From UBA1723 sp045642085 (GTDB lineage Bacteria; Bacteroidota; Bacteroidia; Bacteroidales; Paludibacteraceae): a stretch of 42,885 bases of DNA. Below the pieces are notes generated by a model. That model was given only the letters and a program-made list of their open reading frames with translations, was not told the origin of the DNA and did no database searches. The translations under genes were made by a program, and so were the position numbers. Below, piece by piece: positions 7,594 through 16,588 of the stretch (positions within the stretch are counted from its first letter, which is position 1; the number at the start of each line of letters is the position of its first letter). Location of the stretch: NCBI GenBank assembly GCA_045642085.1, contig JAZUIF010000094.1, positions 1-42,885 on the forward strand. The letters are read 5' to 3'.

Positions 7594-8118
7594 ATGGCCA
7601 CAAGATACCTTGTCGGAGAAAATGTAAAATTGAGGAATGTGGAGGTTGCCGACGTCGATTTCCTATGTGAAATTGAGAACGACAGCCAGAATTGGTCTGT
7701 GTCGGACACTTTGGCTCCATATTCACGCACTACGATGGAGGAATATATCCAGAGTGAATCACTCGGTATCTGGGCCAACGGTCAGCAACGTTTTATCATT
7801 GAGAATCAGGAGAAAAACATCGTCGGAGCAGTCGACATCTACGATGTGGACATATTTTCACATAAAGCTGCAATCGGGATTGTGATCAAAGATGAATGTC
7901 GACGAAATGGCTACGGACGCGAAGCATTGCGTCTGCTTTGCGATTATTGCTTCTCCCATCTTGATTTCCAAATGCTTTACGCATATGTGGAGACGGGAAA
8001 CGAGCCTTCCATTTCGGTGATGAAATCTGCAGGTTTTGAAATCACAGCCACATTGAAAAATTGGCGACGCATAGGAAGAGAATACAAAGATGTGTATGTA
8101 TTCCAAATGCTGAATTAG
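7594..8118 (+). CDS. GNAT family N-acetyltransferase
   Basis: A 174-residue protein with the GNAT fold of the RimJ/RimL/SpeG-like branch. The acetyl-CoA pyrophosphate loop is RRNGYGREAL (motif A), preceded by the beta strand AAIGIVI and followed by AYVETGNEPSISVMKSAGF, the usual motif B with its asparagine and SxxxxKxGF pattern. The substrate cannot be read from sequence. I chose ATG 7594 (MATRYLVGENVKLRNVE), not 7552, because the promoter element lies between them and the shorter start gives the normal family N-terminus. It is followed after 41 bases by the USP gene. Confidence 0.87.
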   Translation: MATRYLVGENVKLRNVEVADVDFLCEIENDSQNWSVSDTLAPYSRTTMEEYIQSESLGIWANGQQRFIIENQEKNIVGAVDIYDVDIFSHKAAIGIVIKDECRRNGYGREALRLLCDYCFSHLDFQMLYAYVETGNEPSISVMKSAGFEITATLKNWRRIGREYKDVYVFQMLN

Positions 8119-8159
8119 AAATGCTAAATGCGAAATCAAACAAATAAAACAGAAAAAAC

Positions 8160-8942
8160 ATGTCGGATTTGAAACAACAGGTTTTTGTGGTGGTAGACGG
8201 TAATCACCAACCAGATACAGCGATAGAGATGGCAAAAAAATTGTCGGACACATACTCGAAAGAGATATGTCTGCTATCTATTGCCAATAGCGAATCCGAC
8301 GTGGATAATTGTCGTGAACACCTGAATGCCTACAAGGATAAATTGGCGGAAAAATCGATTAATGTCGACATAAACGTGATCTCTGGTGCATCTGAATTCA
8401 CATCTACAATTGAGGCTGCTGAGGCTTCTATGCTTGTGTTTGAGATCACTCCAGACTCCAGCATACGTAAAATGCTGAAATTATGCAGAGAATTGCGTAC
8501 TCCATATTTTTTCTGTAAACCAGGAATGAAGATCGCATTCGACAAGATTCTTGTCCCTATCAACTATTTGATCGAAGAGAGAGAGAAAGGTCCATTCTCA
8601 TCAAGTTTCGGACGTTTCTTCAAATCAAAGATTATGCTGATGACAGCCAAAGACTACGGTTCAAAAGCCAAGGAGACGACGGAGGCCATCGCTACTCTAC
8701 TCGACCACGCTGGAGTGGAACATTCCCGCGTCGAAGCCACTAAAGACAGTTTCAAGATTGAGTTTGAAGCAGTGGAAAAATCCGCTGAATTGGGAGCGGA
8801 CTTGCTAATATGCAGTGCATCCCGCGATTACGGTTTGGATGATATCGTGTTCGGACCGAAAGAACAGAAAGTATTGAAAAAAAGCAATATACCAGTAATG
8901 TTAATCAATCCAAGAGGTGATCTGTATTCACTTTGCGGATAA
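8160..8942 (+). CDS. Tandem universal stress protein (USP) domain protein
   Basis: A 260-residue soluble protein made of two USP-like alpha/beta domains, about residues 1-122 and 123-255. The second domain shows KILVPINYL at its first strand and SAELGADLLICSAS before the final strand NIPVMLINP. The usual ATP-binding loop G-x2-G-x9-GS is not preserved (the equivalent reads DYGLDDIVFGPKEQ), so it probably does not bind ATP in the classic way. Family members act in stress tolerance by unclear means. It sits in an operon, 13 bases upstream of the exonuclease gene. Confidence 0.78.
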   Translation: MSDLKQQVFVVVDGNHQPDTAIEMAKKLSDTYSKEICLLSIANSESDVDNCREHLNAYKDKLAEKSINVDINVISGASEFTSTIEAAEASMLVFEITPDSSIRKMLKLCRELRTPYFFCKPGMKIAFDKILVPINYLIEEREKGPFSSSFGRFFKSKIMLMTAKDYGSKAKETTEAIATLLDHAGVEHSRVEATKDSFKIEFEAVEKSAELGADLLICSASRDYGLDDIVFGPKEQKVLKKSNIPVMLINPRGDLYSLCG

Positions 8943-8955
8943 AAAAGTACAAAAA

Positions 8956-9714
8956 ATGAGAAGCGAAAACATCCTGTTTTTAGACATTGAGACGGTGCCA
9001 ATGGCATCCAAACTTGAAGAGATTCCAAAAGATCTACGTCACCTATTCATCGAGAAAGTGACAAAAACAGAGGAAGATCTTACTGAAGAAGAGATTAACC
9101 AACGAGGCGGACTATACGCAGAATTCGGAAAGATTGTCTGCATCTCCGTCGGCTTGCTACACTTGAAAGATGGCAAACGTCATCTTCGCATCAAATCGTT
9201 CTATTCTGACGATGAAAAGGAACTTTTGATGGGATTCGCAGGCATCGTCAACCAGACATCTGCGTTCGTGCATGGCGATTTGGCTCTTTGCGGACACAAC
9301 TCAAAGTCTTTCGACTTACCATTCATTGCCAGACGAATGATAATCAACAATATTCCATTACCAGTTGAACTTCAGACTGCGGGCAAGAAGCCATGGGAGA
9401 TGAAGTGGATCGACACGATGGAATTGTGGAGATGTGGCGACACAAGACACTCAGTCCAGCTCAAACTGCTTTGTGCATTGTTTGGCATCACTACTCCTAA
9501 GGACGACATCGACGGAAGCCAAGTGGCAGAAGTCTACTACAAAGAAAAGGACCTTGACAGAATCGCATTTTACTGCGAGAAAGATGTGCGTGCCACAACT
9601 CAGGTTTATCTACGAATCGTCGGAGAAGACATTCTGCCTGACGAAAACGTATATTCAACAACATTCAACCCAGACGGAACACGTATAGAAAACAATGGCA
9701 ACGAAAATAAATAA
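8956..9714 (+). CDS. PolB-like 3'-5' exonuclease (DnaQ fold)
   Basis: A 252-residue DEDD-type exonuclease resembling the predicted PolB-like exonuclease family (PF10108). Exo I is FLDIET (Asp10, Glu12), Exo II is GHNSKSFDLPF with its aspartate, and Exo III is YCEKDVRATTQVY with the Y-x3-D arrangement, so the four acidic residues are present. It has no polymerase domain. It would trim DNA or RNA 3' ends; the substrate is unknown. An in-frame ATG at 8917 overlaps the USP gene, and the start at 8956 (MRSENILFLDIE) fits the fold. The end overlaps the YbaK gene by 20 bases, implying translational coupling. Confidence 0.87.
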   Translation: MRSENILFLDIETVPMASKLEEIPKDLRHLFIEKVTKTEEDLTEEEINQRGGLYAEFGKIVCISVGLLHLKDGKRHLRIKSFYSDDEKELLMGFAGIVNQTSAFVHGDLALCGHNSKSFDLPFIARRMIINNIPLPVELQTAGKKPWEMKWIDTMELWRCGDTRHSVQLKLLCALFGITTPKDDIDGSQVAEVYYKEKDLDRIAFYCEKDVRATTQVYLRIVGEDILPDENVYSTTFNPDGTRIENNGNENK

Positions 9715-10183
9715 AACAAACGCGGCAAGAATTCTCGACCGCAATAAAGTGAAATATGACCTTATCCCCTACGAGGTGGACGAGAACGATTTGAGTGCGG
9801 AACATGTCGTAGCCCAACTTGGTGAGGACATCAACTGCGTCTTCAAGACTCTTGTGCTTAAAGGCGACAAGACAGGCCACTTCGTCTGCGTCATTCCTGG
9901 CAACAAGAATGTGGATTTGAAGAAAGCGGCTAAAGTGTCTGGCAACAAAAACTGCGATTTGATTCCGATGAAGGAGTTGCTACCTACTACCGGTTACATC
10001 CGTGGAGGTTGCTGCCCGCTTGGAATGAAGAAACCGTTCCCTACATTTTTCCACAAAACCGTCACTGACCATGAATATGTGTATGTCTCAGCCGGAGTAC
10101 GAGGATTGCAGATCAAATGTGCACCAAATGATCTTGTAGCGACGGTGGGAGCCAAAATCGAAGACATTATCGTAGAGGAATAA
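9695..10183 (+). CDS. ybaK: Cys-tRNA(Pro)/Cys-tRNA(Cys) deacylase YbaK
   Basis: A 162-residue YbaK/EbsC family protein. It contains the conserved lysine in CVFKTLVLKG (Lys51, matching the essential lysine of H. influenzae YbaK) and the family signature GYIRGGCCPLGMKK near residues 105-118. These enzymes hydrolyse cysteine wrongly attached to tRNA-Pro by prolyl-tRNA synthetase. The gene overlaps the exonuclease gene by 20 bases and is followed by a strong terminator, so it is the last gene of the operon. Confidence 0.92.
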   Translation: MATKINKTNAARILDRNKVKYDLIPYEVDENDLSAEHVVAQLGEDINCVFKTLVLKGDKTGHFVCVIPGNKNVDLKKAAKVSGNKNCDLIPMKELLPTTGYIRGGCCPLGMKKPFPTFFHKTVTDHEYVYVSAGVRGLQIKCAPNDLVATVGAKIEDIIVEE

Positions 10184-10196
10184 CAAACCTCATTTT

Positions 10197-10235
10197 GACC
10201 TATATGTTCAATCTCGACATATAGGTCATTTTTTA
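10197..10235 (+). terminator. Intrinsic terminator of the GNAT-ybaK operon
   Basis: An 11-bp stem, GACCTATATGT / ACATATAGGTC, with a 9-base loop followed by ATTTTTTATT, 13 bases after the ybaK stop. Confidence 0.9.
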
Positions 10236-10269
10236 TTATAAACCCCAATCTAGCATATAAACTATAGCA

Positions 10270-10310
10270 TTCTCCCCCATTTGTTACATTTCTCCCCCAT
10301 CTTTTTACAT
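10270..10310 (+). promoter_or_regulatory. Two 20-bp direct repeats upstream of the pectate lyase gene
   Basis: Bases 10270-10289 and 10290-10310 share TTCTCCCCCAT followed by a T-rich stretch ending TTACAT. The core recurs at exactly 20 bp, about two helical turns, about 125-165 bases before the ATG. The C-run is very unlike the surrounding AT-rich DNA. The arrangement suits a dimeric activator binding one face of the helix, such as an AraC-type or hybrid two-component regulator. The operator role is inferred. Confidence 0.5.
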
Positions 10311-10433
10311 ATACCACTCTAACTATATACTCATTTTCATCGCTTTTTCAGATATAATTACGAATTTTGCAATATACGAAATCAACACACAAAACAGGTG
10401 TTAAGCCTGATATTACATTTAAAATTAATTGAC

Positions 10434-12353
10434 ATGAGAATAAAAAAACTACTATTTACAACCTTACTTTGCTTTGCAGCTCTTATAGCAAACGCTCAGT
10501 TGTCGGAGTACGATGCGAATGCTCCGCTTGGATTCGGTGCTGGCACTACAGGTGGTGCTGGTGGATCAAGTGTGACTGTTTCTTCAGTTAGTGAGTTGCA
10601 GGCCGCATTTAAGACAAGTGGCAAATTGACTATTTATATAAAGGGTGCCATTAAGTTTACATCTATGCTACGTATGGAAAGGCAATCAGACAAAACAATA
10701 TTAGGTTTGCCTGGATCTTATCTATATAGCGACGAACGTACTACTGCCAGCAACACAGGTATCTTGTATTTCAAGAACTGTACAAACATCATAATGCGTA
10801 ATGTAACTTTCAAGAGTGCTGGTGCTTACGACTGCGATGGAAACGATAATCTTTGCATTGAGAATTGTCAGAATGTTTGGGTTGACCACTGCGATTTCCA
10901 AGATGGTGTCGACGGTAACTTCGACTGCAAAAAGCAATCAGATAAGATTTGCGTATCGTGGTGTAAATTCCACTATTTGAAGGCTCCGTTGGCTGGTGGG
11001 TCTGGTGGATCTGGCGATCACCGTTTCACTAATCTTTGGGGATCAAGCGACTCTTACACTGACGACCGTGGAAAACTTCGCACTACATTCGTTTGCTGCT
11101 GGTGGGGAGAAGGTTGTAAGGAGCGTATGCCACGCGTGAGATTCGGACAGGTTCACCTTGTAAACTGCTTATGGAACAGTTCAGTCACAAACTATTGCGT
11201 GGCTGCAGGTCAGGAGGCTCAGTGCTACGTAGAAAAGAGCGCATTCATCGGAGTTAAGAATCCGATTGCAGATTATGATAACTCAAAGCAGTCTGGCGGA
11301 GTGCTTGTCGACTGCTACACACAGAATGTGTCCGGCTCAACAGCAGTAAGATACTGTTCTTTCAATCCATCTAACGCTTATTCCAACAATTGGAAGAAGA
11401 TTGCAGCCAATCAAGTACAATCAGTTTTGACTGCTTGCAATGGTGCTGGTGCGACTCTTAACGTAGTGGAAGGCAAAGGTGTTGTAGGAAGTGCATGTGG
11501 TGGTTCACAAATCGATCCAGTTGATCCAAATCCAGTTGTAAACGATCCGGTTATCACAAAGACAGGTTCTGGTTCAAGCAAGCAGACTATCGAATTAGGC
11601 CAACCAATCGCAAGTTTCGGATATACATGGTCTGACGCTAACGATGTAAAGGTGGAAGGTATGCCAAACGGTATCAGCGTAAGCATCGACAGAAGTTCAA
11701 AAAAAGTCGCTATCAGCGGAACCCCTACTGAGTTTGGAGTATTCAACTATACAATCACAACTGTAGGAGCTGAGAATAACGCATCAAAGAGCGGTTGCAT
11801 CACAGTCACTAAGAACGGATTCACAGGTGATGCCACTTTGAACATCAGCGATGAGAACGCATTGAATCAGGAGAATATAATCTTAGGCAACGCGATCCTG
11901 CCATTCTACGCTGTTTACTCCAACTGTGAGAGCGTAGTATTCGAAGGTTTGCCAAACGGAGTTGAGACAAATACAGTCAACGATACAATCTACATGAGCG
12001 GAACCCCTACTGATACAGGCAGCTACTCATGGAGTGCCAAAACAATCGGTGGTTTGACTGAAGTCATCAAAAACGGATTAATCACAGTAATCAACGATCC
12101 ATCTTCAGTCAAGATAGTAAATAATGAGGCTACACTAATGCAGACAATTGTCGACAACAATTTGGAAATCTATATTCCAAACGAGTCTGATGCAAAAATT
12201 GAATTCATATCATTGTCTGGATTAACAGAAAAGAGCATCAATCACAAGGCAGGAAACGTTTCTGTCGACTGCACAAAACTAAAGAAAGGCATCTACATTG
12301 TTAGAATCACAACATCTGACAATGTCACAACAAAGAAAGTGATAAAGAGATAA
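10434..12353 (+). CDS. Secreted PL1 pectate lyase with T9SS C-terminal tail
   Basis: A 639-residue secreted enzyme. A signal peptide (MRIKKLLFTTLLCFAALIANAQ) precedes a right-handed beta-helix pectate lyase domain (about 25-360): VWVDHCDF with Asp151 in the calcium/substrate cleft, and RMPRVRFGQVHLVN at 231-244 with the catalytic-region arginines. It would cleave polygalacturonate by beta-elimination. Two similar Ig-like modules follow (about 373-465 and 470-560, each with a GMPNG or GLPNG and SGTPT motif), then a type IX secretion sorting domain ending KKGIYIVRI...KKVIKR. An in-frame ATG at 10398 precedes the signal peptide and is unlikely to be used. A terminator follows. Confidence 0.92.
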   Translation: MRIKKLLFTTLLCFAALIANAQLSEYDANAPLGFGAGTTGGAGGSSVTVSSVSELQAAFKTSGKLTIYIKGAIKFTSMLRMERQSDKTILGLPGSYLYSDERTTASNTGILYFKNCTNIIMRNVTFKSAGAYDCDGNDNLCIENCQNVWVDHCDFQDGVDGNFDCKKQSDKICVSWCKFHYLKAPLAGGSGGSGDHRFTNLWGSSDSYTDDRGKLRTTFVCCWWGEGCKERMPRVRFGQVHLVNCLWNSSVTNYCVAAGQEAQCYVEKSAFIGVKNPIADYDNSKQSGGVLVDCYTQNVSGSTAVRYCSFNPSNAYSNNWKKIAANQVQSVLTACNGAGATLNVVEGKGVVGSACGGSQIDPVDPNPVVNDPVITKTGSGSSKQTIELGQPIASFGYTWSDANDVKVEGMPNGISVSIDRSSKKVAISGTPTEFGVFNYTITTVGAENNASKSGCITVTKNGFTGDATLNISDENALNQENIILGNAILPFYAVYSNCESVVFEGLPNGVETNTVNDTIYMSGTPTDTGSYSWSAKTIGGLTEVIKNGLITVINDPSSVKIVNNEATLMQTIVDNNLEIYIPNESDAKIEFISLSGLTEKSINHKAGNVSVDCTKLKKGIYIVRITTSDNVTTKKVIKR

Positions 12354-12370
12354 AAGATAAATTTACTAAT

Positions 12371-12407
12371 GGGCAAATAGACATGTCTGTTTGCCCACTT
12401 TTTCTTT
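12371..12407 (+). terminator. Terminator after the pectate lyase gene
   Basis: A 13-bp near-perfect inverted repeat, GGGCAAATAGACA / TGTCTGTTTGCCC, with one G-T pair and no extra loop bases, then ACTTTTTCTTT. It lies 17 bases after the stop. A possible upstream start of the next gene at 12391 falls inside it, arguing for the later start at 12505. Confidence 0.85.
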
Positions 12408-12450
12408 AACAATCAGGAATCAAGATTATTGTTTATCATGCATTAGAATT

Positions 12451-12474
12451 AAGACTTCTTCTTCAATAAGTCTT
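12451..12474 (+). other. Hairpin in the leader of the GH43 gene
   Basis: Inverted repeat AAGACTT / AAGTCTT with a 10-base loop, 30 bases before ATG 12505. It has no T-run. No TAnnTTTG promoter is visible in this 100-base gap, so the start of transcription for the GH43 gene is unclear. Confidence 0.35.
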
Positions 12475-12504
12475 GAGTTTGACGCAAGCAAAAGATTTAA
12501 TATT

Positions 12505-15396
12505 ATGAAGGACTTTATTAAGATTTTTATCGTTGTGCTTATAGGCACACTACTGATAGAAAAAATCTGGGCTGGTCAGGTACCAGTGCACGACCCATCT
12601 ATCATTATCGTATACAAAGATGCTCAAGGCAATAGCTATCCAGAGCAGAGCGTGAATGGCGACCGTACTAAATACTATTATATTATGGGTACGCAACTTG
12701 GTGCGGCCTATTCAAAAGATATGCTCGACTGGACCGCCTTCACTCCCACTTTCGCTGTAAACGGCAAAGTTTCCAACGACCTTTGCTCTGTGTTTGGAGA
12801 AAACACAACATGGTCTGGTTGGAACAATAATCCGAATAAACTTAAGGAGAATCTTTGGGCTGCAGATATCATCTGGAACAAGGACATGAAGAAATGGTGT
12901 ATGTACTACTCTATCAATGGCGACGACTGGATGAGCAGCATCTGTATGTTGTCCAGCGACAAGATCGAGGGTCCATACCAGAGAGTCGGATCGGTGGTGT
13001 TCGGTGGAATGGACAGCAAATCAAGTGGAGCAGGAAACAATGATTTCAAAAGAGTGACAGGACAAAGCACAATTCCTAACAGATATTATACCGACGGTGG
13101 TTGGGGCGGAATGTACGGTTCAAGCTGTATCGACCCCAACGTGATGTACGATGAAAACGGACAGTTGTGGATGATCTACGGCTCATGGAGCGGTGGAATC
13201 TTCGTGCTCAAGCTTGATAATAAGACTGGTCTTCGTGACTACTCATATAATTATGGATATACTCCAGTAAATGGAGCAGTATGGGATGGAAAACGTCTAC
13301 GTTATGATGAATATATGGGAGTACATATCGCTGGTGGATATTATGTCAGCGGTGAAGGTCCATATATTGAATATATGAAGGATGGCGACGGAAAAGGCTA
13401 CTACTACCTATTCATGTCGTACGGATTCTATTCTCCAGAGGGCGGATATAATATGCGTTTATTCAGAAGTGATAAAGTGACAGGTCCATTCAAGGATGTC
13501 ACTGGCGACGACGCTGTTTTCGACAGAGCCATCTATCCAAACTATGGCAACAACGTGACTTACGGAGTATCGTTGATGCAGAACTATTCATGGGGTTGGT
13601 GGACCAACAATAAGAATATCTCAGATTACAACCAAGTGGGAGGCGGACAGACAGCGCAAGGACACAACTCCGCTCTAATGGACGAAGATGGCAAATGCTA
13701 TATCATCTATCATTCAAAAGATAACACAGGCAACGGTTATGGTTGGCACCACGTAGAGAGTCATCCAATGGTGTTTGCATCCGACGGTTGGCCACTTGTT
13801 GCCCCATTTGAAACTCGTCTTGGCGAATATACTGATAAAGAGACCGTCTACAAAGATCAGGATATAATGGGCGAATACACTGTGCTTACACACAATGCTG
13901 TCGACTATGAGAAACTTGTCTGCAACAAGCCAGGCACAATGCGTTTGAATGCCGATCATTCAATCTCAGCCGACTATACAGGCTCATGGAAATACGATTA
14001 CGCAGGTGGAAAACAATTCATCACACTAACGACATCTGTCGGCACATTCAATGGCACCCTACTCGATCAGAGAATGGAAGATGACGGACGCAAGACACTT
14101 TGCTTGACTGCTATGAATCCAGCAAATGAGCTATGCTTGTGGGCATTCCGTAAACCACAAACAAAAAGTGGAACAGAGACAGTTTACGAGCCATTCTATC
14201 GTGTCGGCGACAAGAAACAGACGTTGGCTTGGAATGAGACAGACAAATTCTTGAAAGTTGACGCTCCTGCAGGAGATTTTGAAATCACCTTCTTATTCCA
14301 CAATTATAATAAAGCCGAGAACAACTGGGACAACTGGGCTTTGAGATTCGAAGAGAATGCCGACAATTTCTGGGCATTAAGAGCAGACGGATACAGTGTC
14401 GAGACATTCTCAGGCTCAACTGTGACATATTCCAACCCAGAGACATGGAAAGAGTTTGATGATAAAGATATCAACGTCAAGATAATCCGTCAGGGAGCAT
14501 CAATCCACGTATCAGCTGCTGTCGACGGAAAGGATATCTATGGAGTGCTATCAAAGAGTTCGCCAAAGACAGCGTTGACAGTCTATCTTGGTGGAGAAAG
14601 CACATATCTAGATGTAAAGAAGATGACAGTCGCAAGTTTGAAAGACAGAGAAATCATCGGAACAGTAACCAACTTTGGAGCCTATAAAGATGCATTCAAC
14701 ACAAAGAGCGGAGCATCCAAGACATTCAATGGCGACTTCCACGCACGCTACTCATTCAATAATTTCCATTCAAACGGAGAGAAGAACAACTGGAACAACT
14801 TCATCATCAAGAATACTATCAACGGAAAGACAGGATTCATCAGATCAGACGCATACCAATTTGATAGCGAAGGAAGTTTCACATTCAAGACATCATGGGG
14901 CGACGATTGGGCATCATTCTTGAAGATGTTGACACAGGCACAAGTCGACATCGATATAGAAAGAAAAGGCTCGACAATCATCTACACTTGCGACATCAAA
15001 TCGTATGAAGGATTTTCCGGACAGATGGTAGTGACACAAAGCGGCATCAATGCTCAGGCAATTGAACTAAGCATTACGGAGGAAGCATCGCAAGTAGATA
15101 TTCTAAGCATCATGGATTTGAAGAATGTTGAAGTCAACATTATTGAAGACGATCCGACAGAAGTTGAGACAATCGATAACAATCAGATCGTTGTTTATCC
15201 AACAGTGACAAGCAGCGTGGTCAGAGTCAAACTTACAAATCCAGAAAGTATCGCTACCCTACACGCTTCCAACGGACAAACGATTGCGATAAAGAAAGCA
15301 ATGAACGAAGACGTCGAATTTAATTTGAGCAATTTGCCAAATGGAATTTATGTTATAGTTGCAGACGGAAATGTAGAAAAGATAATAAAACGATAA
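12505..15396 (+). CDS. Secreted GH43 arabinanase with duplicated C-terminal modules and T9SS tail
   Basis: A 963-residue secreted glycoside hydrolase. After an N-terminal hydrophobic signal (residues 1-23), a GH43 five-bladed propeller spans about 25-440: catalytic base Asp30 in VPVHDPSI, Asp210 in SCIDPNVM as pKa modulator, and Glu284 in SGEGPYIEY as acid. These and LWAADIIW match endo-1,5-alpha-L-arabinanases. A C-terminal beta domain of the type seen behind GH43 arabinanases follows (about 450-555), then two related modules of roughly 150 residues (565-712 and 713-880), and a T9SS sorting tail (892-963) ending VEKIIKR. With the pectate lyase it would attack pectin and its arabinan side chains. 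Start 12505 is chosen because 12391 lies in a terminator. Confidence 0.9.
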   Translation: MKDFIKIFIVVLIGTLLIEKIWAGQVPVHDPSIIIVYKDAQGNSYPEQSVNGDRTKYYYIMGTQLGAAYSKDMLDWTAFTPTFAVNGKVSNDLCSVFGENTTWSGWNNNPNKLKENLWAADIIWNKDMKKWCMYYSINGDDWMSSICMLSSDKIEGPYQRVGSVVFGGMDSKSSGAGNNDFKRVTGQSTIPNRYYTDGGWGGMYGSSCIDPNVMYDENGQLWMIYGSWSGGIFVLKLDNKTGLRDYSYNYGYTPVNGAVWDGKRLRYDEYMGVHIAGGYYVSGEGPYIEYMKDGDGKGYYYLFMSYGFYSPEGGYNMRLFRSDKVTGPFKDVTGDDAVFDRAIYPNYGNNVTYGVSLMQNYSWGWWTNNKNISDYNQVGGGQTAQGHNSALMDEDGKCYIIYHSKDNTGNGYGWHHVESHPMVFASDGWPLVAPFETRLGEYTDKETVYKDQDIMGEYTVLTHNAVDYEKLVCNKPGTMRLNADHSISADYTGSWKYDYAGGKQFITLTTSVGTFNGTLLDQRMEDDGRKTLCLTAMNPANELCLWAFRKPQTKSGTETVYEPFYRVGDKKQTLAWNETDKFLKVDAPAGDFEITFLFHNYNKAENNWDNWALRFEENADNFWALRADGYSVETFSGSTVTYSNPETWKEFDDKDINVKIIRQGASIHVSAAVDGKDIYGVLSKSSPKTALTVYLGGESTYLDVKKMTVASLKDREIIGTVTNFGAYKDAFNTKSGASKTFNGDFHARYSFNNFHSNGEKNNWNNFIIKNTINGKTGFIRSDAYQFDSEGSFTFKTSWGDDWASFLKMLTQAQVDIDIERKGSTIIYTCDIKSYEGFSGQMVVTQSGINAQAIELSITEEASQVDILSIMDLKNVEVNIIEDDPTEVETIDNNQIVVYPTVTSSVVRVKLTNPESIATLHASNGQTIAIKKAMNEDVEFNLSNLPNGIYVIVADGNVEKIIKR

Positions 15397-15421
15397 CGTT
15401 GACGATAACGAAAACGAAAAT
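15392..15421 (+). repeat. Hexamer tandem array 2
   Basis: Five contiguous hexamers: GATAAC, GTTGAC, GATAAC, GAAAAC, GAAAAT. The GH43 stop codon TAA (15394-15396) is inside the first unit. The AGAGACG-type hairpin at 15435 follows 13 bases later. Confidence 0.85.
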
Positions 15422-15434
15422 CTTACTTTATTAG

Positions 15435-15461
15435 AGAGACGTGGGAAAGATCCACGTCTCT
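15435..15461 (+). terminator. Terminator after the GH43 gene
   Basis: A 10-bp stem AGAGACGTGG / CCACGTCTCT with a 7-base loop, followed by TTATGTTTT. The arms are the same as those of the hairpin at 6758-6782. Confidence 0.75.
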
Positions 15462-15511
15462 TTATGTTTTAATAAAAAAAACTCTGCATAAGATATACTC
15501 AAATTCAGGTA

Positions 15512-15542
15512 TTGGTCAATCTTCTCAAATCCATTATATTTG
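15512..15542 (+). promoter_or_regulatory. Promoter of the small outer-membrane-type protein gene
   Basis: A TTGG -33 element at 15512-15515 and TATATTTG at 15535-15542 are separated by exactly 19 bases, an excellent Bacteroidota housekeeping promoter. The leader is about 27 bases. Confidence 0.75.
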
Positions 15543-15576
15543 TATTGACAAGAAATCGACATTCTAATAATTAGCA

Positions 15577-16311
15577 ATGAGAAATACATCATTAAAAACA
15601 ATATTCAGTCTTGCTCTATTGTCTGGAACATTCTTAAGCAGTTTTGCAAAATCAGATCACAAAATTTCACTTGGAGCAGGGTTATTCAGTTACTCATATC
15701 TTCATGAGATAATAAACGAAAATGCAGATGTTGATTTAGCACCTCCCTATTTTGGAGAAGATCCTATTGTCGGGCAGTCGTGTTACAGATACGCATGGAG
15801 AGATTTGCAAACACCACCAATAAATTATAACATTCATTATGAATGTACATTGGGTAATCATTTTGGCATTGGGCTTTGTTTTGGTTACGAGCTCCAAAAA
15901 ATGAATTTAGATATTGACAAATACATCTATCAAGGTCCAAATAATAATTACCCTGATGAGTATAAATATATATGGAATAAATACACTATAGAAAAAGAAT
16001 CCGGAAAACTGAGCAGACACATCTTTTGTATAATGCCAGAAGCGACATTCTATTATTTCAAAAAAGAGCATGTTTCCATGTATGGCAAATTAGCAGCCGG
16101 AGTTAGATTTTCAAAAATCAAAAGAGAAAATGCCGATGAAGAAGTGAGAGGGACAGAATTCGGCAAACAACACTTCAGTGGTCAAGTGTCACCGCTTTGC
16201 TTTGAGCTTGGAAACAAAAAAATCAGAGGATTCATGGAATACGGATTCGGACATCAAGGAGTGGCCCAGTTTGGAGTGAAGCATACATTCAAGAAGAAAG
16301 ATGCAGAATAA
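15577..16311 (+). CDS. Predicted outer-membrane beta-barrel-like protein
   Basis: A 244-residue protein with a signal peptide (MRNTSLKTIFSLALLSGTFLSSFAKS) and alternating aromatic strands such as FSYSYLHEI, FGIGLCFGYEL, VSMYGKLAAGVRFS and a final GVAQFGVKHTFKK. This is the pattern of a small 8- to 10-strand outer-membrane barrel (porin-family or OmpW-like), but I cannot name the family. It is monocistronic: a strong promoter lies before it and a terminator after it. Confidence 0.75.
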   Translation: MRNTSLKTIFSLALLSGTFLSSFAKSDHKISLGAGLFSYSYLHEIINENADVDLAPPYFGEDPIVGQSCYRYAWRDLQTPPINYNIHYECTLGNHFGIGLCFGYELQKMNLDIDKYIYQGPNNNYPDEYKYIWNKYTIEKESGKLSRHIFCIMPEATFYYFKKEHVSMYGKLAAGVRFSKIKRENADEEVRGTEFGKQHFSGQVSPLCFELGNKKIRGFMEYGFGHQGVAQFGVKHTFKKKDAE

Positions 16312-16338
16312 TGCATAAAGATTCTTAACGATTTGTAT

Positions 16339-16373
16339 AAATAGAGGGATGCATCAACATTCCTCTATTTTTC
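16339..16373 (+). terminator. Terminator after the outer-membrane-type gene
   Basis: Stem AAATAGAGGGATG / CATTCCTCTATTT with one mismatch and a 6-base loop, followed by TTCT, 27 bases after the stop. Confidence 0.75.
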
Positions 16374-16574
16374 TAAAAGTCCTTTGTAGACTATATATTC
16401 CACGAAAAGTACACTATAAAATCGTCGTCGAAAAAAGAGAATAGAAGGACATAACAAAACATAACAATTCGAAAGAATATGCTAAACAACATTTACAGTC
16501 TGTAAAAAACAAGAAATATATTCTTACAACCCGTTATTTTTTTGTTAAAAAGTTTTTCAATCTAAAAAAATAAA

Positions 16575-16582
16575 TATATTTG
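16575..16582 (+). promoter_or_regulatory. -7 promoter element of the ATP synthase operon
   Basis: TATATTTG matches TAnnTTTG. A T-rich GTTTTTC at 16552-16558 is at about the right distance for a -33 element. It leaves an untranslated leader of roughly 80 bases before atpD. The rest of the 356-base gap upstream holds only the preceding terminator and AT-rich DNA. Confidence 0.6.
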
Positions 16583-16588
16583 CAATAA

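Noticed and set aside
12391..12504. 38-residue N-terminal extension of the GH43 enzyme
   Set aside because: The earlier ATG lies in the terminator of the pectate lyase gene, and the signal peptide begins only at 12505.
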